Positions 41,590-55,082 are shown, counted from the stretch's first letter. The stretch is DNA of 64,000 nucleotides from Corbicula japonica (GCA_038501625.1 JAZAYU010000012.1:1426001-1490000); one strand, 5' to 3'. The notes: generated by a model not told the origin, from the sequence alone. Program-made: numbers and translations.

Positions 41590-41830
41590 AGCTCTGAAAT
41601 TTCGGCCATAAGCTCTCCTCAAATATCTGTATAAGCCGTGCAAATTTCAGATATATCGGATTATTACAAAGACACGTTCACTTTTTCTCGCACTTTACGC
41701 TATTTAATAATTGAAGTGTTTTGCACTTTACGCTATTTAATAATTATAGTATTTTTTTCCTCGATTGGTACGTTGCCGACGGTCTAGAGCTCTGAAATTG
41801 CGGCCAGAAGCTCACCGCAAATTTCTCTAG
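41587..41830 (+). other. Chimeric monomer junction in satellite
   Basis: The unit with AGCTCTCCTC, ATCTGTATAAGCCG and TTTCAGATATATCGG breaks at ATTGAAGTGTTTT and continues as GCACTTTACGC, then the TTTTTCCTCGATTGG, GCGGCCAGAAGC and CACCGCAAAT unit. The left half matches 43580-43715; the right half matches about 45295-45400. Two array positions about 1.6 kb apart were joined out of register. Confidence 0.8.
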
Positions 41831-44800
41831 AAGCCTTGCAAATTTCAAAGATATCGGATTATTACAAAGACACGTTCACTTTTTCTCGCACTTTACGCTA
41901 TTTAATAATGATAGTGTTTTTCCCCCGTTTGGTACCTTGCCGACGGTCTAGAGCTCTGAAATTTCGGCCATAAGCTCACTCAAATATCTCTAGAAACCCG
42001 TGCAAATTTCAAAGACACGTTCACTTTTTCTCGCACTTTACGCTATTTAATAATTATAGTGTTTTTCCCCCGTTTGGTACCTTGCCGACGGTCTAGAGCT
42101 CTGAAATTTCGGCCATAAGCTCACCTCAAATATCTCTAGAAACCGTGCAAATTTCAAAGATATCGGATTATTACAAAGACACGTTCACTTTTTCTCGCAC
42201 TTTACGCTATTTAAATATTATAGTGTTTTTTTCCCCAGTTTGGTACCTTGCCGACGGTCTAGAGCTCTGAAATTTCGGCCATAAGCTCACCTCAAATATC
42301 TCTAGAAACCGTGCAAATTTCAAAGATATCGGATTATTACAAAGACACGTTCACTTTTTCTCGCACTTTACGCTAGTTAATAATTATAGTGTTTTTCCCC
42401 CGTTTGGTACCTTGCCGACGGTCTAGAGCTCTGAAATTTCGGCCATAAGCTCACCTCAAATATCTCTAGAAACCGTGCAAATTTCAAAGATATCGGATTA
42501 TTACAAAGACACGTTCACTTTTTCTCGCACTTTACGCTATTTAATAATTATAGTGTTTTTCCCCCGTTTGGTACCTTGCCGACGGTCTAGAGCTCTGAAA
42601 TTTCGGCCATAAGCTCACCTCAAATATCTCTAGAAACCGTGCAAATTTCAAAGATATCGGATTATTACAAAGACACGTTCACTTTTTCTCGCACTTTACG
42701 CTATTTAATAATTATAGTGTTTTTTCTCCCGTTTGGTACCTTGCCGACGGTCTAGAGCTCTGAAATTTCGGCCATAAGCTCACCTCAAATATCTCTAGAA
42801 ACCGTTCAAATTTCAAAGATATCGGATTATTACAAAGACACGTTCACTTTTTCTCGCACTTTACGCTTTTAATAATTATAGGTTTTTTTTCTCCCGTTTT
42901 GTACCTTGCCGACGGTCTAGAGCTCTGAAATTTCGGCCATAGGCTGAGCTCAAATATCTCTAGAAACCGTGCAAATTTCAAAGATATCGGATTATTACAA
43001 AGACACGTTCACTTTTTCTCGCAATTTACACTATTTAATAATTATAGTGTTTTTTCCCCCGTTTGGTACCTTGCCGACGGTCTAGAGCTCTGAAATTTCG
43101 GCCATAAGCTCACCTCAAATATCTCTAGAAACCGTGCAAATTTTAAAGATATCGGATTATTACAAAGACACGTTCACTTTTTCTCGCACTTTACGCTATT
43201 TAATAATTATAGTGTTTTTTCCCCCGATTGGTACCTTGCCGACGGTCTAGAGCTCTGAAATTTCGGCCATAAGCTCACCTCAAATATCTCTAGAAACCGT
43301 GCAAATTTCAAAGATATCGGATTATTACAAAGACACGTTCACTTTTTCTCGCACTTTACGCTATTAAATAATTATAGTGTTTTTCCCCCGTTTGGTACCT
43401 TGACGACGGTCTAGAGCTCTGAAATTTCGGCCATAAGCTCATCTCAAATATCTCTAGAAATCGTGCGAATTTCAAAGATATCGGATTATTACAAAGACAC
43501 GTGCACTTTTTCTCGCAGTTTACACTATTTAATAATTATAGTGTGTTATCCCCCGTTTGGTACCTTGCCGACGGTCTAGAGCTCTGAAATTTCGGCCATA
43601 AGCTCTCCTCAAATATCTGTATAAGCCGTGCAAATTTCAGATATATCGGATTATTACAAAGACACGTTCACTTTTTCTCGCACTTTACGCTATTTAATAA
43701 TTGAAGTGTTTTTTCCCCCGTTTGGTACCTTGCCGACGGTCTAGATCCCTGAAATTTCGGCCATAAGCTCACCTTAAATATCTCTAGAAACTCTGCAAAT
43801 TTCAAAGATATCGGATTATTACAAAGACACGTTCACTTTTTCTCGCACTTTACACTATTTAATAATTATAGTGTTTTTTCCCCCGTTTGGTAATTTGCCG
43901 ATGGTCTAGATCTCTGAAATTTCGGCCATAAGCTCACCTCAAGTATCTCTAGAAACCGTGCAAATTTCAAAGATATCGGATTATTACAAAGACACGTTCA
44001 CTTTTTCTCGCAATTTAAGCTATTTAATAATGATAGTGTTTTTCCCCCGTTTGGAACCTTGCCGACTGTCTAGAGCTCTGAAATTTCGGCCATAAGCTCA
44101 CCTCAAATATCTCTAGAAACCGTGCAAATTTCAAAGATATCGGATTATTACAAAGACACGTTCACTTTTTCTCGCTCTTTACGCTATTTAATAATTATAG
44201 TGTTTTTTCCCCCGTTTGGTACCTTGCCGACGGTCTAGAGCTCTGAAATTTCGGCCATAAGCTCACCTCAAATATCTCTAGAAACCCTGCAAATTTCAAA
44301 GATATCGGATTATTACAAAGACACGTTCACTTTTTCTCGCACTTTACGCTATTTAATAATTATAGTGTTTTTTTCCCCCGTTTGGTACCTTGCCGACGGT
44401 CTAGATCTTTGAAATTTCGGCCATAAGCTCACCTTAAATATCTCTAGAAACCGTGCAAATTTCAAAGATATCGGATTATTACAAAGACACGTTCACTTTT
44501 TCTCGCACTTTACGCTATTTAATAATTATAGTGTTTTTCCCCCGTTTGGTACCTTGCCTCAAGTATCTCTAGAAACCGTGCAAATTTCAAAGATATCGGA
44601 TTATTACAAAGACACGTTCACTTTTTCTCGCACTTTACGCTATTTAATAATGATAGTGTTTTTCCCCCGTTTGGAACCTTGCCGACGGTCTAGAGCTCTG
44701 AAATTTCGGCCATAAGCTCACCTCAAATATCTCTAGAAACCGTGCAAATTTCAAAGATATCGGATTATTACAAAGACACGTTCACTTTTTCTCGCACTTT

Positions 44801-47059
44801 ACGCTATTAAAAAATTATAGTGTTTTTTCCCCCGTTTGGTACCTTGCCGACGGTCTAGAGCTCTGAAATTTCGGCCATAAGCTTAACTCAGATATCTCTA
44901 GAAACCGTGCAAATTTCAAAGATATCGGATTATTACAAAGACACGTTCACATTTTCTCGCACTTTACGCTATATAATAATTATAGTGTTTTTTTACCCCG
45001 TTTGGTACCTTGCCGACGGTCTAGAGCTCTGAAATTTCGGCCATAAGCTCACCTCAAATATCTCTGGAAACCGTGCAAATTTCAAAGATATCGGATTATT
45101 ACAAAGACACGTTCACTTTTTCTCGCAATTTACACTATTTAATAGTTATAGTGTTTTTTCCCCAGTTTGGTACCTTGCCGACGGTCTAGAGCTCTGAAAT
45201 TTCTGCCATAAGCTCACCTCAAACATCTCTAGAAACCGTGCAAATTTGAAAGATATCGGATTATTACAAAGAGTCGTTCACTTTTTCTTGCACTTTACGC
45301 TATTTAATAATTATAGTATTTTTTTCCTCGATTGGTACGTTGCCGACGGTCTAGAGCTCTGAAATTGCGGCCAGAAGCTCACCGCAAATATCTCTAGAAG
45401 CCGTGCAAATTTCAAAGATATCGGATTATTACAAAGACACGTTCACATTTTCTCGCACTTTACGCTATTTAATAATTATATTGTTTTTCCCCAGTTTGGT
45501 ACCTTGCGGACGGTCTAGAGCACTGAAATTTCGGCCAAAGCTCACATCAAATATCTCTAGAAACCGTGCAAATTTCAAAGATATCGGATTATTACAAAGA
45601 CACGTTCACTTTTTCTCGCACTTTACGATATTTAATAATTATAGTGTTTTCCCCCGTTTGGTACCTTGCCGACGGTCTAGAGCTCTGAAATTTCGGCCAT
45701 AAGCTCACCTCAAATATCTCTAGAAACCGTGCAAATTTCAAAGATATCGGATTATTACAAAGACACGTTCCCTTTTTCTCGCACTTTACGCTATTTAATG
45801 ATGATAGAGTTTTTTCCCACGTTTGGTACCTTGCCGACGGTCTAGAGCTCTGAAATTTCGGCCATAAGCTCACCTCAAATATCTCTAGAAACCGTGCAAA
45901 TTTGAAAGATATCGGATTATTACAAAGACACGTTCACTTTTTCTCGCACTTTACACTATTAAAAAATTATAGTGTTTTTCCCCCGTTTGGTACCTTGCCG
46001 ACGGTCTAAATCTCTGAAATTCCGGCCATAAGCTCACCTCAAATATCTCTAGAACCCGTGCAAATTTCAAAGATATCGGATTATTAGAAAGACTCGTCCA
46101 CTTTTTCTCGCAAATTACACTATTTAATAATTATAGTGTTTTTCCCCCGTTTGGTACCTTGCCGACGGTCTAGAGCTCTGAAATTACGGCCATAAGCTCA
46201 CCTCAAATACTCTTGAAACCGTGCAAATTTCAAAGATATCGGATTATTACAAAGACACGTTCACATTTTCTTGCATTTTACGCTATTTAATAATCATAGT
46301 GTTTTTTCCCTCGTTTGGTACCTTGCCGACGGTCTAGAGCTCTGAAATTTCGGCCATAAGCTCACCTCAAATATCTCTAGAAACCGTTCAAATTTCAAAG
46401 ATATCGGATTATTACACAAACACGTTCACTTTTACTCGCTCTTTACGCTTTTAATAATTATAGGTTTTTTTTCTCCCGTTTTGTACCTTGCCGACGGTCT
46501 AGAGCTCTGAAATTTCGGCCATAGGCTGAGCTCAAATTTCTCTAGAAACCGTGCAAATTTCAAAGATATCGGATTATTACAAAGAGACGTTCACTTTTTC
46601 TCGCAATTTACACTATTTAATAATTACAGTGTTTTTTCCCCCGTTTGGTACCTTGCCGACATTCTAGAGCTCTGAAATTTCGGCCATAAGCTCACCTTAA
46701 TAATCTCTGGAAACCGTGCTAATTTCAAAGAAATCGGATTATTACAAAGACACGTTCACTTTTTCTCGCACTTTACGCTATTTAATAATTATTGGTTTTT
46801 TTCCCAGTTTGGTACCTTGCCGACGGTCTAGAGCTTTGAAATTTCGGCCATAAGCTCACCTCAAATGTCGCTAGAAACCGTGCAAATTTCAAAGATATCG
46901 GATTATTACAAAGACACGTTCACTTTTTCTCGCAATTTACAATATTTAATAATTATAGTGTTTTTTTCCACCGTTTGGTACCTTGCCGACGGTCTAGATC
47001 TCTGAAATTTCGGCCATAAGATAACCACAAATATCGCTAGAAACCGTGCAAATTTCAAA

Positions 47060-47586
47060 AAAAAGCAACATATGCATATCAGGAATCGCCACACTCAAAA
47101 AACACAGCCTCCCCACGCAGCGAAAAAGAAGAGAGGAAGATAGAGAGAGCGCATGTTTTATATATGTATGTCAATTCAAATAGGACGCCACAAACAATTA
47201 ATAAACAAGAGAACCTTTGGGGATACCGCCTTGGAACGGTCAGTGGCAAAACAAATTGCCACTGGGGGTTTAAACCAGGTTCTAGGGTGCACCAACCTCA
47301 CACTTGCCCCAACAGGTTCTCGTATCACAAAACAAGTACAAATTGTCTTGGTAAAATAACACCAACCCACCCATCAGCTCAACAATGTTGCATGCAAAAG
47401 CATACAAACATATAAACATAAGAATTTAATAGCATTGCAAAGCCAAAGAGCGGGTACTCAATGATCTTTCCGAGACCAGAGCACCTGGAGTAAAATCAGC
47501 AAGAACACGATGACAGGGATAAAAGAAACAAATCGAGCTTTTAGGTTCTTTTAAGAAAAGATTTCCCCATAAACTTTCATAAACTC
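47060..47586 (-). other. PLE 3' untranslated region, copy 3
   Basis: Minus-strand equivalent of the copy 1 region and nearly identical to it. Hairpin A is at 47325-47354, with one outer pair U-G instead of C-G; hairpin B is at 47241-47264. In element sense it ends TTGC followed by a T-run that merges with TTTGAAATTTG of the satellite, so the exact junction is ambiguous by a few T residues. Confidence 0.75.
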
Positions 47587-50280
47587 TTACACCCCTGCCA
47601 CCGTCGTGCAACCAAAGAGGTAAGCATAACGATCAACTGTAGATGGGTTAATCACCAGGCCTGCAGATCGCTGTAAAATATCATGTTGGTAACCTTTCTT
47701 TTTAAATTTACAGATGGTTTTTACGAATAACCGGGAGAAATTAACATCGCCTTTTATCTTCTTAAGTTTATAAATTAAATCTCCATAAAAAACTGGCTGT
47801 GAAATTCCTTGTTGCAATAGTGATTTTAAACTGCAGCTGTATTTATGAATTAGATCTGGATATCGGAGATAAAACTTGCAAAAGGTTTTCCTTAATTTGT
47901 GATACCGATAACCTTGTTTTAAAAGTTTTTCTGTAATGCAAAGATTACGTTCATTGAAATCATTCACATCGTTGCAAGCTCTTGAAAAGCGAACAAGCTG
48001 TGAGATATAAACCCCGTAAGAAGTTGCACGAGGAACATCGCCGTCTAGAAACGGAAAATTTACTATATTAAAATTAAAATCATCTCTTTTATCATAAATT
48101 TTAGTAGTGACGTAACCATTTTCGATGGATAGATTTAAATCAAGGAAGTTTGCTTGCTTTTCTGAAGTGTTCGCTTTGTTAAGCTGTAGTTCTTTAGGAT
48201 AAATCTTATTAACCAGTGATGGAAAATGGTTATTATCTATATTTAATAAATCATCAAGGTACCTCGAGGTGTTGTTAAAAGCTGTAATAATATCATCTTG
48301 ATGTTCGGTAGAAAGAGATAACATGAAATCTCTTTCATAACAGTATAAAAACAGATCAGCAACAAGGGGTGCACAATTAGTACCCATTGGAATGCCTATT
48401 ACTTGTTTATAAATAGAGGCACCAAATCTCAAATAAATATTATCCAATAAAAATGTGAGCGCCTGGATAAGGTCTTGACAGGTCCATGAAGTATAATTAT
48501 CATAAGAACCATCTGTAAAGAATGCCCTATGTTCATTACAAGCAATAAATGTTTTATTTTCTCTAGCAAAAGTTTTTTCAATGAGACTGGTTAGCTTGTC
48601 TCTTATTAAATTATGAGGGAGAGAAGTATACAAGGTAGAAAAATCATATGTAGACAAACAGAACGCCTGAAAATTATTTGATTTAAGTTTCTTCAAAACG
48701 TCATTAGAATTTTTTATAGACCAAAATAAATGTTTGCAAGTAGTTTCAAAAACTTTTTCGCAATACCTAATTACATGTTCTTTTATAGCTGTAAGGCAAG
48801 ATGTTAAGAGCACGGATAACTTTGTTGTAGTACAAGAACTAGAGTTAGCGATAAATCTTGCTTTGTACGGTGTTTTGTGCATTTTAGGCAACCAATACAT
48901 AGTAGGTACTTTGTCTTGTTTAGGCTCAACACTGATTCTAAATTTTGTAATTTGTAGAATGTGTGCAGTAACAATATCACTCTCAGATGAAGAAGTCAGT
49001 GTATAAGCATTAGTGCTATTAAGCTCTTCAGTTTGAACATTTATATAGTGTATACGTCACACTATAATAACATTATTTGAAGCCTTATCAGCAGGTGTTA
49101 AAACAAATTTGTTGTGAAAATCTTGAATACCTTTTTTCAAATGACGAAAGTTAAAACGAGGTCGAGGTGGTAGTAAAGCTATGTTTCTTTTATAGAAGGA
49201 TATACGAGTGTCAATTATTTTGAATATTTGTTTTTTCCAGTTTGAAAGAGCATTAGGCTCAGCATGTTCTCGTTTACACCATTTATTGCAAAAAGAGTTT
49301 AAAGACTCTGCAATTTCCGCACGACAGGTATTAAAGTCGATGTCCGATGGAATTCTGTATTTTGGACCTTTTGAAATTAAATTGCGGATTCTAAAGTCTT
49401 TGATAACATTTAGATCCCCTGTAACGATATGACCGGCAGGTTGATAGCAAAATTTTGAATTAGAACAGTCTCAAGATAATGGTGTGTTTTCAACAATCTG
49501 TAAATCCGAGGTAATTTTGTTGTAATTGAAAATTGTGTTTCTAATAGGCTTGTTATATTTATAACAAACGATGGGTGTTTCAGTATTCTTGAAATAATTA
49601 GGTATAGCCGATTCAACAGTTTTATCTTTAAATATACTTGGAAGGTCAATAAAATCTATGACTTTATTTAAAAATGAAATTTTAAGGAAATGTCTTTGGT
49701 GATCAGATTCCAAGTCAATATGTGGTCTTAGAACATGCCGAGTGTAAGACTGAGTAAGGCTTGCAACCTCATAAAGTGGATGAGTTCTAATAACAATATC
49801 ATCGGCTTCCTTGTCCACTTTTTGTAAACTTGAAATAGAAAGAGAAGCTAAACGCGACAGCATAGCATGTCTTCCAGAATGTTTTAAAATATTTTGAAGG
49901 TCATGAATAGAACAATGAACACGTGATTTTCTTTTGATGTTACCATTAGTCCTTATCCCATGTGACCTCGATTTTCGTTTTCGTATTTGAAGCAATCCAA
50001 AAATGTCAAAATCAGGGTTTTTTGAAATGTTGCCTTCTTGATAAATATTATCATTTAAACCAAGTGGATAAGGAGTTTGTAGTTTTTTTATCCAATTATC
50101 TTCTGAAACAAGTCTTGCTCTAATTTTAAAAGCTCTTGAAGCACTGTTATCAAATATAATTTTTTCCACAGGTTGAATACTAACGTGTTTTAAAGTGTGG
50201 CCTGATTGTTTAAAATGTTTATATAAATATGTATTGATTTTATTATTGTTTCGTATTTTAGAACAGTGCTGATTATTATT
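47587..50280 (-). CDS. GIY-YIG endonuclease/reverse transcriptase polyprotein, copy 3 (partial, two in-frame UGA)
   Basis: One frame of 897 residues from the truncated 5' end (Asn-Asn-Asn-Gln-His-Cys-Ser-Lys) to TAA at 47587-47589. It is broken only by TGA at residue 270 (49471-49473) and residue 408 (49057-49059). Order: endonuclease C-terminal part ending in SEDNWIKKLQTPYPLGLND, where the Glu is the likely metal ligand; a long basic region with RKRKSRSHG; the linker with TGA-Asp-Cys then GHIVTGDLN; VLTPADKASNNVIIV then TGA; and RT from YWLPKMHKTPYKARF (about residue 462). Motif A is STYDFSTLYTSLP, motif B GIPMGTNCAPL, motif C YLDD. The YVG and Arg part of the nuclease is lost by truncation, so the copy is probably inactive. 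With no frameshift or other stop, it is a recent insertion. Read as selenoprotein; degenerate pseudogene is the alternative. Confidence 0.85.
49057..49059 (-). other. In-frame UGA, putative selenocysteine before the RT core (copy 3)
   Basis: TGA follows PADKASNNVIIV and precedes Arg-Ile-His-Tyr. In related PLEs as I recall them, this position after NNV-hydrophobic residues is usually Cys followed by a basic residue and Tyr. Copy 4 has TGA at the same codon. Confidence 0.75.
49471..49473 (-). other. In-frame UGA, putative selenocysteine in the linker CxC motif (copy 3)
   Basis: TGA lies between Leu-Ser and Asp-Cys, giving U-x-C followed by SNSKFC and then GHIVTGDLN. PLEs with N-terminal endonuclease carry a CxC motif in this linker, so TGA stands where Cys is expected. 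Copy 4 has TGA at the homologous codon. Confidence 0.75.
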
Positions 50281-50284
50281 AACA

Positions 50285-53200
50285 GATATCGGATTATTAC
50301 AAAGACACGTTCACTTTTTCTCGCACTTTACGCTATTTAATAATTATAGTGTTTTTTCCCCCGCTTGGTACCTTGCCGACGGTCTAGATCTCTGAAATTT
50401 CGGCCATAAGCTCACCTCAAATATCTCTAGAAACCGTGCAAATTTCAAAGATATCGGATTATTACAAAGACACGTTCACTTTTTCTCGCACTTTACGCTA
50501 TTTAATAATTATAGTGTTTTTTTTATCCCGTTTGGTACCTTGCCGACTGTCTAGAGCTCTGAAATTTCGGCCATGAGCTCAACTCGAATATCTCTAGAAA
50601 CAGTGCAAATTTCGAAGATATCGGATTATTACAAAGACACGTTAACTTTTTCTCGCACTTTACGCTATTAAATAATTATAGTGTTTTTTCCCTCGTTTAG
50701 TACCTTGCCGACGGTCTAGATCTTTGAAATTTCAGCCATAAGCTCACCTCAAATATCTCTAGAAACCGTGCAAATTTCAAAGACATCGGATTATTACAAA
50801 GACACGTTCACATTTTCTCGCACTTTACGCTATTTAATAATTATAGTGTTTTTTCCCCCGTTTGGTACCTTGCCGACGGTCTAGAGCTCTGAAATTTCGG
50901 CCATAAGCTCACCTCAGAAATCTCTAGAAACCGTGCAAATTTCAAAGATATCGGATTATTACAAAGACACGTTCACTTTTTCTCGCACTTTACGCTTTTT
51001 AATAATTATAGTGTTTTTTTCCCCGTTTGGTACCTTGCCGACGGTCTAGAGCTCTGAAGTTTCGGCCATAAGCTCACCTCAAATATCTCTAGAAACCGTG
51101 CAAATTTCAAAGATATCGAATAATTACAAAGACACGTTCACATTTTAACGCACTTTACGCTATTTAATAATTATAGTGTATTTTCCACCGTTTGGTACCT
51201 TGCCGACGGTCTAGAGCATTGAAATTTTCGGCCATAAGCTCACCTCAGATATCTCTAGAAACTGTGCAAATTTCAAAGATATCGGATTATTACAAAGACA
51301 CGTTCACTTTTTCTCGCAATTTACACTATTTAATAATTATAGCGTTTTTTCCCCCGTTTGGTACCTTGCCGACGGTCTAGAGCTCTGAAATTGCTGCCAT
51401 AAGCTCACCGCAAACATCTCTAGAAACCTTGCAATTTTCAAAGATATCGGATTATTACAAAGACACGTTCACTTTTTCTCGCACTTTACGCTATTTAATA
51501 ATTATAGTGTTTTTTCCACCGTTTGGTACCTTGCCGACGCTCTAGGTCTCTGAAATTTCGGCCATAAGCTCACCTCAAATATCTCTAGGAACCCTGCAAA
51601 TTTCAAAGACATCGGATTATTACAAAGACACGTTCACTTTTTCGCGCACTCTACGCTATTTAATAATTATAGTGTTTTTTTCCCCGTTTGGTACCTTGCC
51701 GACGGTCTAGAGCTCTGAAATTTCGGCCATTAGCTCATCTTAAATATCTCTAGAAGCCGTGCAAATTTCAAAGATATCGAATAATTACAAAGACACGTTC
51801 ACTTTTTCTCGCACTTTACGCTATTTAATAACTATAGTGTGTTTTCCCCCGTTTGGTACCTTGCCGACGGTCTAGAGCTCTGAAATTTCGGCCATGAGCT
51901 CACCTCAAATATCTCTAGAAACCGTGCAAATTTCAAAGATATCGGATTATTACAAAGACACGTTCACTTTTTCTCGCACTTTACGAAATTTAATAATTGT
52001 AGTGTTTTTTCCCCCGTTTGGTACCTTGCCGGCGGTCTAGAGCTCTTAAATTTCGGCCATAAGCTCACCTCAAATATCTCTAGAAACCGTGCAAATTTCA
52101 AAGATATCGGATTATTACAAAGACACGTTTACTTTTTTTCGCACTACGCTATTTAATAATTATAGTGTTTTTTCCCCCGTTTGGTGCCTTGCCGACGGTC
52201 TAGAGCTCTGAAATTTCGGCCGTGAGCTCACCTCAAATATCTCTAGAAATCCTGCAAATTTCAAAGATATCGGATTATTACAAAGACACGTTCACTTTTT
52301 CTCCCCCTTTAAGCCATTTAATAATTATAGTGATTTTCACCGGTTTGGTACCTTGCCGACGGTATAGAGCTATGACATTTCGGCCATAAGCTCACCTCAA
52401 ATATCTCTAGAAACCGTGCAAATTTCAAAGATATCGGATAATTACAAAGACACGTTCACTTTTTCTCCCATTTTACGCTATTTAATAATTATAGTGTTTT
52501 TACCCCGTTTGGTACCTTGCCGACGGTCTAGAGCTCTGAAATTTCGGCCATAAGCTCTCCTCAAATATCTCTAGAAACCGTGCAAATTTCAAAGATATCG
52601 GATTATTACAAAGACACGTTCACTTTTTCTCGCACTTTACGCTATTTAATAATTATTGTGTTTTTTCCCCAGTTTGGTACCTTGCCGACGGTCTAGAGCT
52701 CTGAAATTTCGGCCATGAGCTCACCTCAAATATTTCTAGAAACCGTGCAAATTTGAAAGATATCGGATAATTACAAAGACACGTTCACATTTTCTCGCAC
52801 TTTACTCTATTTAATACTGATAGTGTTTTTCCCCGGTTTGGTACCTTGCCGACTGTCTAGAGCTCTGCAATTTCTGCCATAAGCTCACCTCAAACATCTC
52901 TAGAAACCGTGCAAATTTCAAAGATATTGGATTATTACAAAGGCACGTTCACTTTTTCTCGCACTTTACACTATTTAATAATTATAGTGTTTTTCCCCCG
53001 CTTGGTACCTTGCCGACGGTCTAGAGCTCTGAAATTTCGGCCATAAGCTCACCACTAATATCTGTAGAAACCGTGCGAATTTCAAAGATATCGGATTATT
53101 ACAAAGACACGTTCACATTTTCTCGCACTTTACTCTATTTAATAATTATAGGGTCTTTTCCCCCGTTTGGTACCTTGCCGTGGTCTAGAGCTCTGAAATT

Positions 53201-55082
53201 TCGGCCATAAGCTCACCTCAAATATCTCTAGAAACCGTGCAAATTTCAAAGATATCGGATTAGTACCAAGACACGTTCACTTTTTCTCGCACTTTACGCT
53301 ATTAAAAAATTATAGTGTTTTTTCCCCCGTTTGGTACCTTGCCGACGGTCTAAATCTCTGAAATTTCGGCCATAAGCTCACCTCAAATATCTCTAGAAAC
53401 CGTGCAAATTTCAAAGATATCGAATAATTACAAAGACACGTTCACGTTTCTCGCACTTCACGCTATTTAATAATTATAGTGTTTTTTCCCCAGTTTGGTA
53501 CCTTGTCGACGGTCTAGAGCTCTGAAATTTCGGCCATAAGCTCACCTCAAATATTTTTAGAAACCGTGCAAATTTCAAAGATATCGGATTATTACAAAGA
53601 CACGTTCACTTTTTCTCGCAATTTACACTCTTTAATAATTATAGTGTTTTTTCCCCCGTTTGGTACCTTGCCGACGGTCTAGAGCTCTGAAATTTCGGCC
53701 ATAAGCTCACCTCAAATATCTCTAGAAACCCTGCATATTTCAAAGACATCGGATTATTACAAAGACACGTTCACTTTTTCGCGCCCTTTACGCTATTTAA
53801 TAATTATATTATTTTTTTTCCGCGTTTGGTACCTTGCCTACGGTCTGGAGCTCTGAAATTTCGGCCATAAGCTCATCAAAAACATCTCTAGAAACCGTGC
53901 AAATGTAAAAGATATCGGATTATTACAAAGACACGTTCACTTTTTCTCGCACTTTACACTATTTAATAATTATAGACTTTTTTGCCCCGTTTGGTACCTT
54001 GCCGACGGTCTAGAGCTATGAAATTTCGGCCATAAGCTCACTTCAAATATCTCTAGAAACCGTGCAAACTTAAAAGACATCGGATTATTACAAAGACACG
54101 TTCACTTTTTCTCGCACTTTACGCTATTTAATAATTATAGTGTTTTTTCCCTCGTTTGGTTTCTTGCCGACGGTCTAGATCTCTGAAATTTCGGCCATAA
54201 GCTCACTTCAAATATCTCTAGAAACCGTGCAAATTTCAAAGATTTCGGATTATTACAAAGACACGTTCACATTTTTCTCGCACTTTACGCTATTTAATAA
54301 TAATAGGGTGTTTTCCCCCGTTTGGTACCTTGCCGACGGTCTAGAGCTATGAAATTTCGGCCATAAGCTCACCTCAAATATCTCTAGAATCCGTGCAAAC
54401 TTCAAAGATATCGGATTATTACAAAGACACGTTCACTTTTTCTCGCACTTTACGCTATTTAATAATTATAGTGTTTTTTCCCCCGTTTGGTACCTTGCCG
54501 ACGGTCTAGAGCTCTGAAATTTCGGCCAAAAGCTCACCTCAAATATCTCTAGAAACCGTGCAAATTTCAAAGATATCGGACAATTACAAAGACATATTCA
54601 CATTTTCTTGCATTTTACGATATTTAATAATCATAGCGTTTTTCCCCCGTTTGGTACCTTGCCGACGATCTAGAGCTCTGAAATTTCGGCCATAAGATCA
54701 CCTGAAATATCTGAAGAAACCGTGCACATTTCAAAGATATCGGATTATTACAAAAACACGTTCACTTTTTCTCGCACTTTACGCATTTAGTAATTATAGG
54801 TTTTTTTTCCCGTTTGGTACCTTGCCGACGGTGTAGAGATCTGAAATTTCGGCCATAGGCTCACCTCAAATTTCTCTAGAAACCGTGCAAATTTCAAAGA
54901 TATCGGATTATTACAAAGACACGTTCACTTTTTCTCGCACTTTACGCTATTTAATAATTATAGGATTTTTTTCCCCGTTTGGTACCTTGCCGACGGTCTA
55001 GAGCTCTGAAATTTCGGCAATAAGCTCACCTCAGACATCTCTAGGAACCCTGCAGATTTCAAAGACATCGGATTATTACAAA
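50285..55082 (+). repeat. Satellite array segment D
   Basis: About 4.8 kb of the same monomer between PLE copies 3 and 4, in the same orientation and register as the flanks. Monomers are moderately diverged, with variants such as GACATCGG, CACATTTTC and GGCCATGAGC and a small deletion at 53179 (TTGCCGTGGTC). No gene is seen. Confidence 0.95.

Larger units (their letters stand above)
28309..47059 (+). repeat. Satellite array segment C, including the most homogeneous part
   Basis: About 18.7 kb of uninterrupted satellite. Unit 2 of the 5,716-bp block ends near 30666. From about 33 kb, and most clearly from 35.7 to 43 kb, monomers approach one consensus; divergence rises again toward 47 kb. Several recombination scars cut across monomer registers (34127, 35676, 41721, 42013, 44558). 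Long runs of open frame on either strand reflect monomers of 165 bp (55 codons) and are not genes. No gene is seen. Confidence 0.96.
47060..50284 (-). mobile_element. Naiad-type Penelope-like element, copy 3, 5'-truncated
   Basis: A minus-strand insertion splitting one monomer between TTTCAAA (left) and GATATCGG (right), which are adjacent in the consensus, so no satellite was lost. In element sense the order is a partial GIY-YIG endonuclease, linker, reverse transcriptase, 3' untranslated region and T-run. It is missing the first part of the endonuclease that copy 4 retains. Sequence is close to copies 1 and 2 and clearly diverged from copy 4, so at least two subfamilies are present. Confidence 0.93.

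Noticed and set aside
48734..49432. Plus-strand open frames opposite the PLE coding region (also 56749-57021 and 57223-57447)
   Set aside because: Antisense shadows of the reverse transcriptase and linker frame, which carries recognisable motifs.
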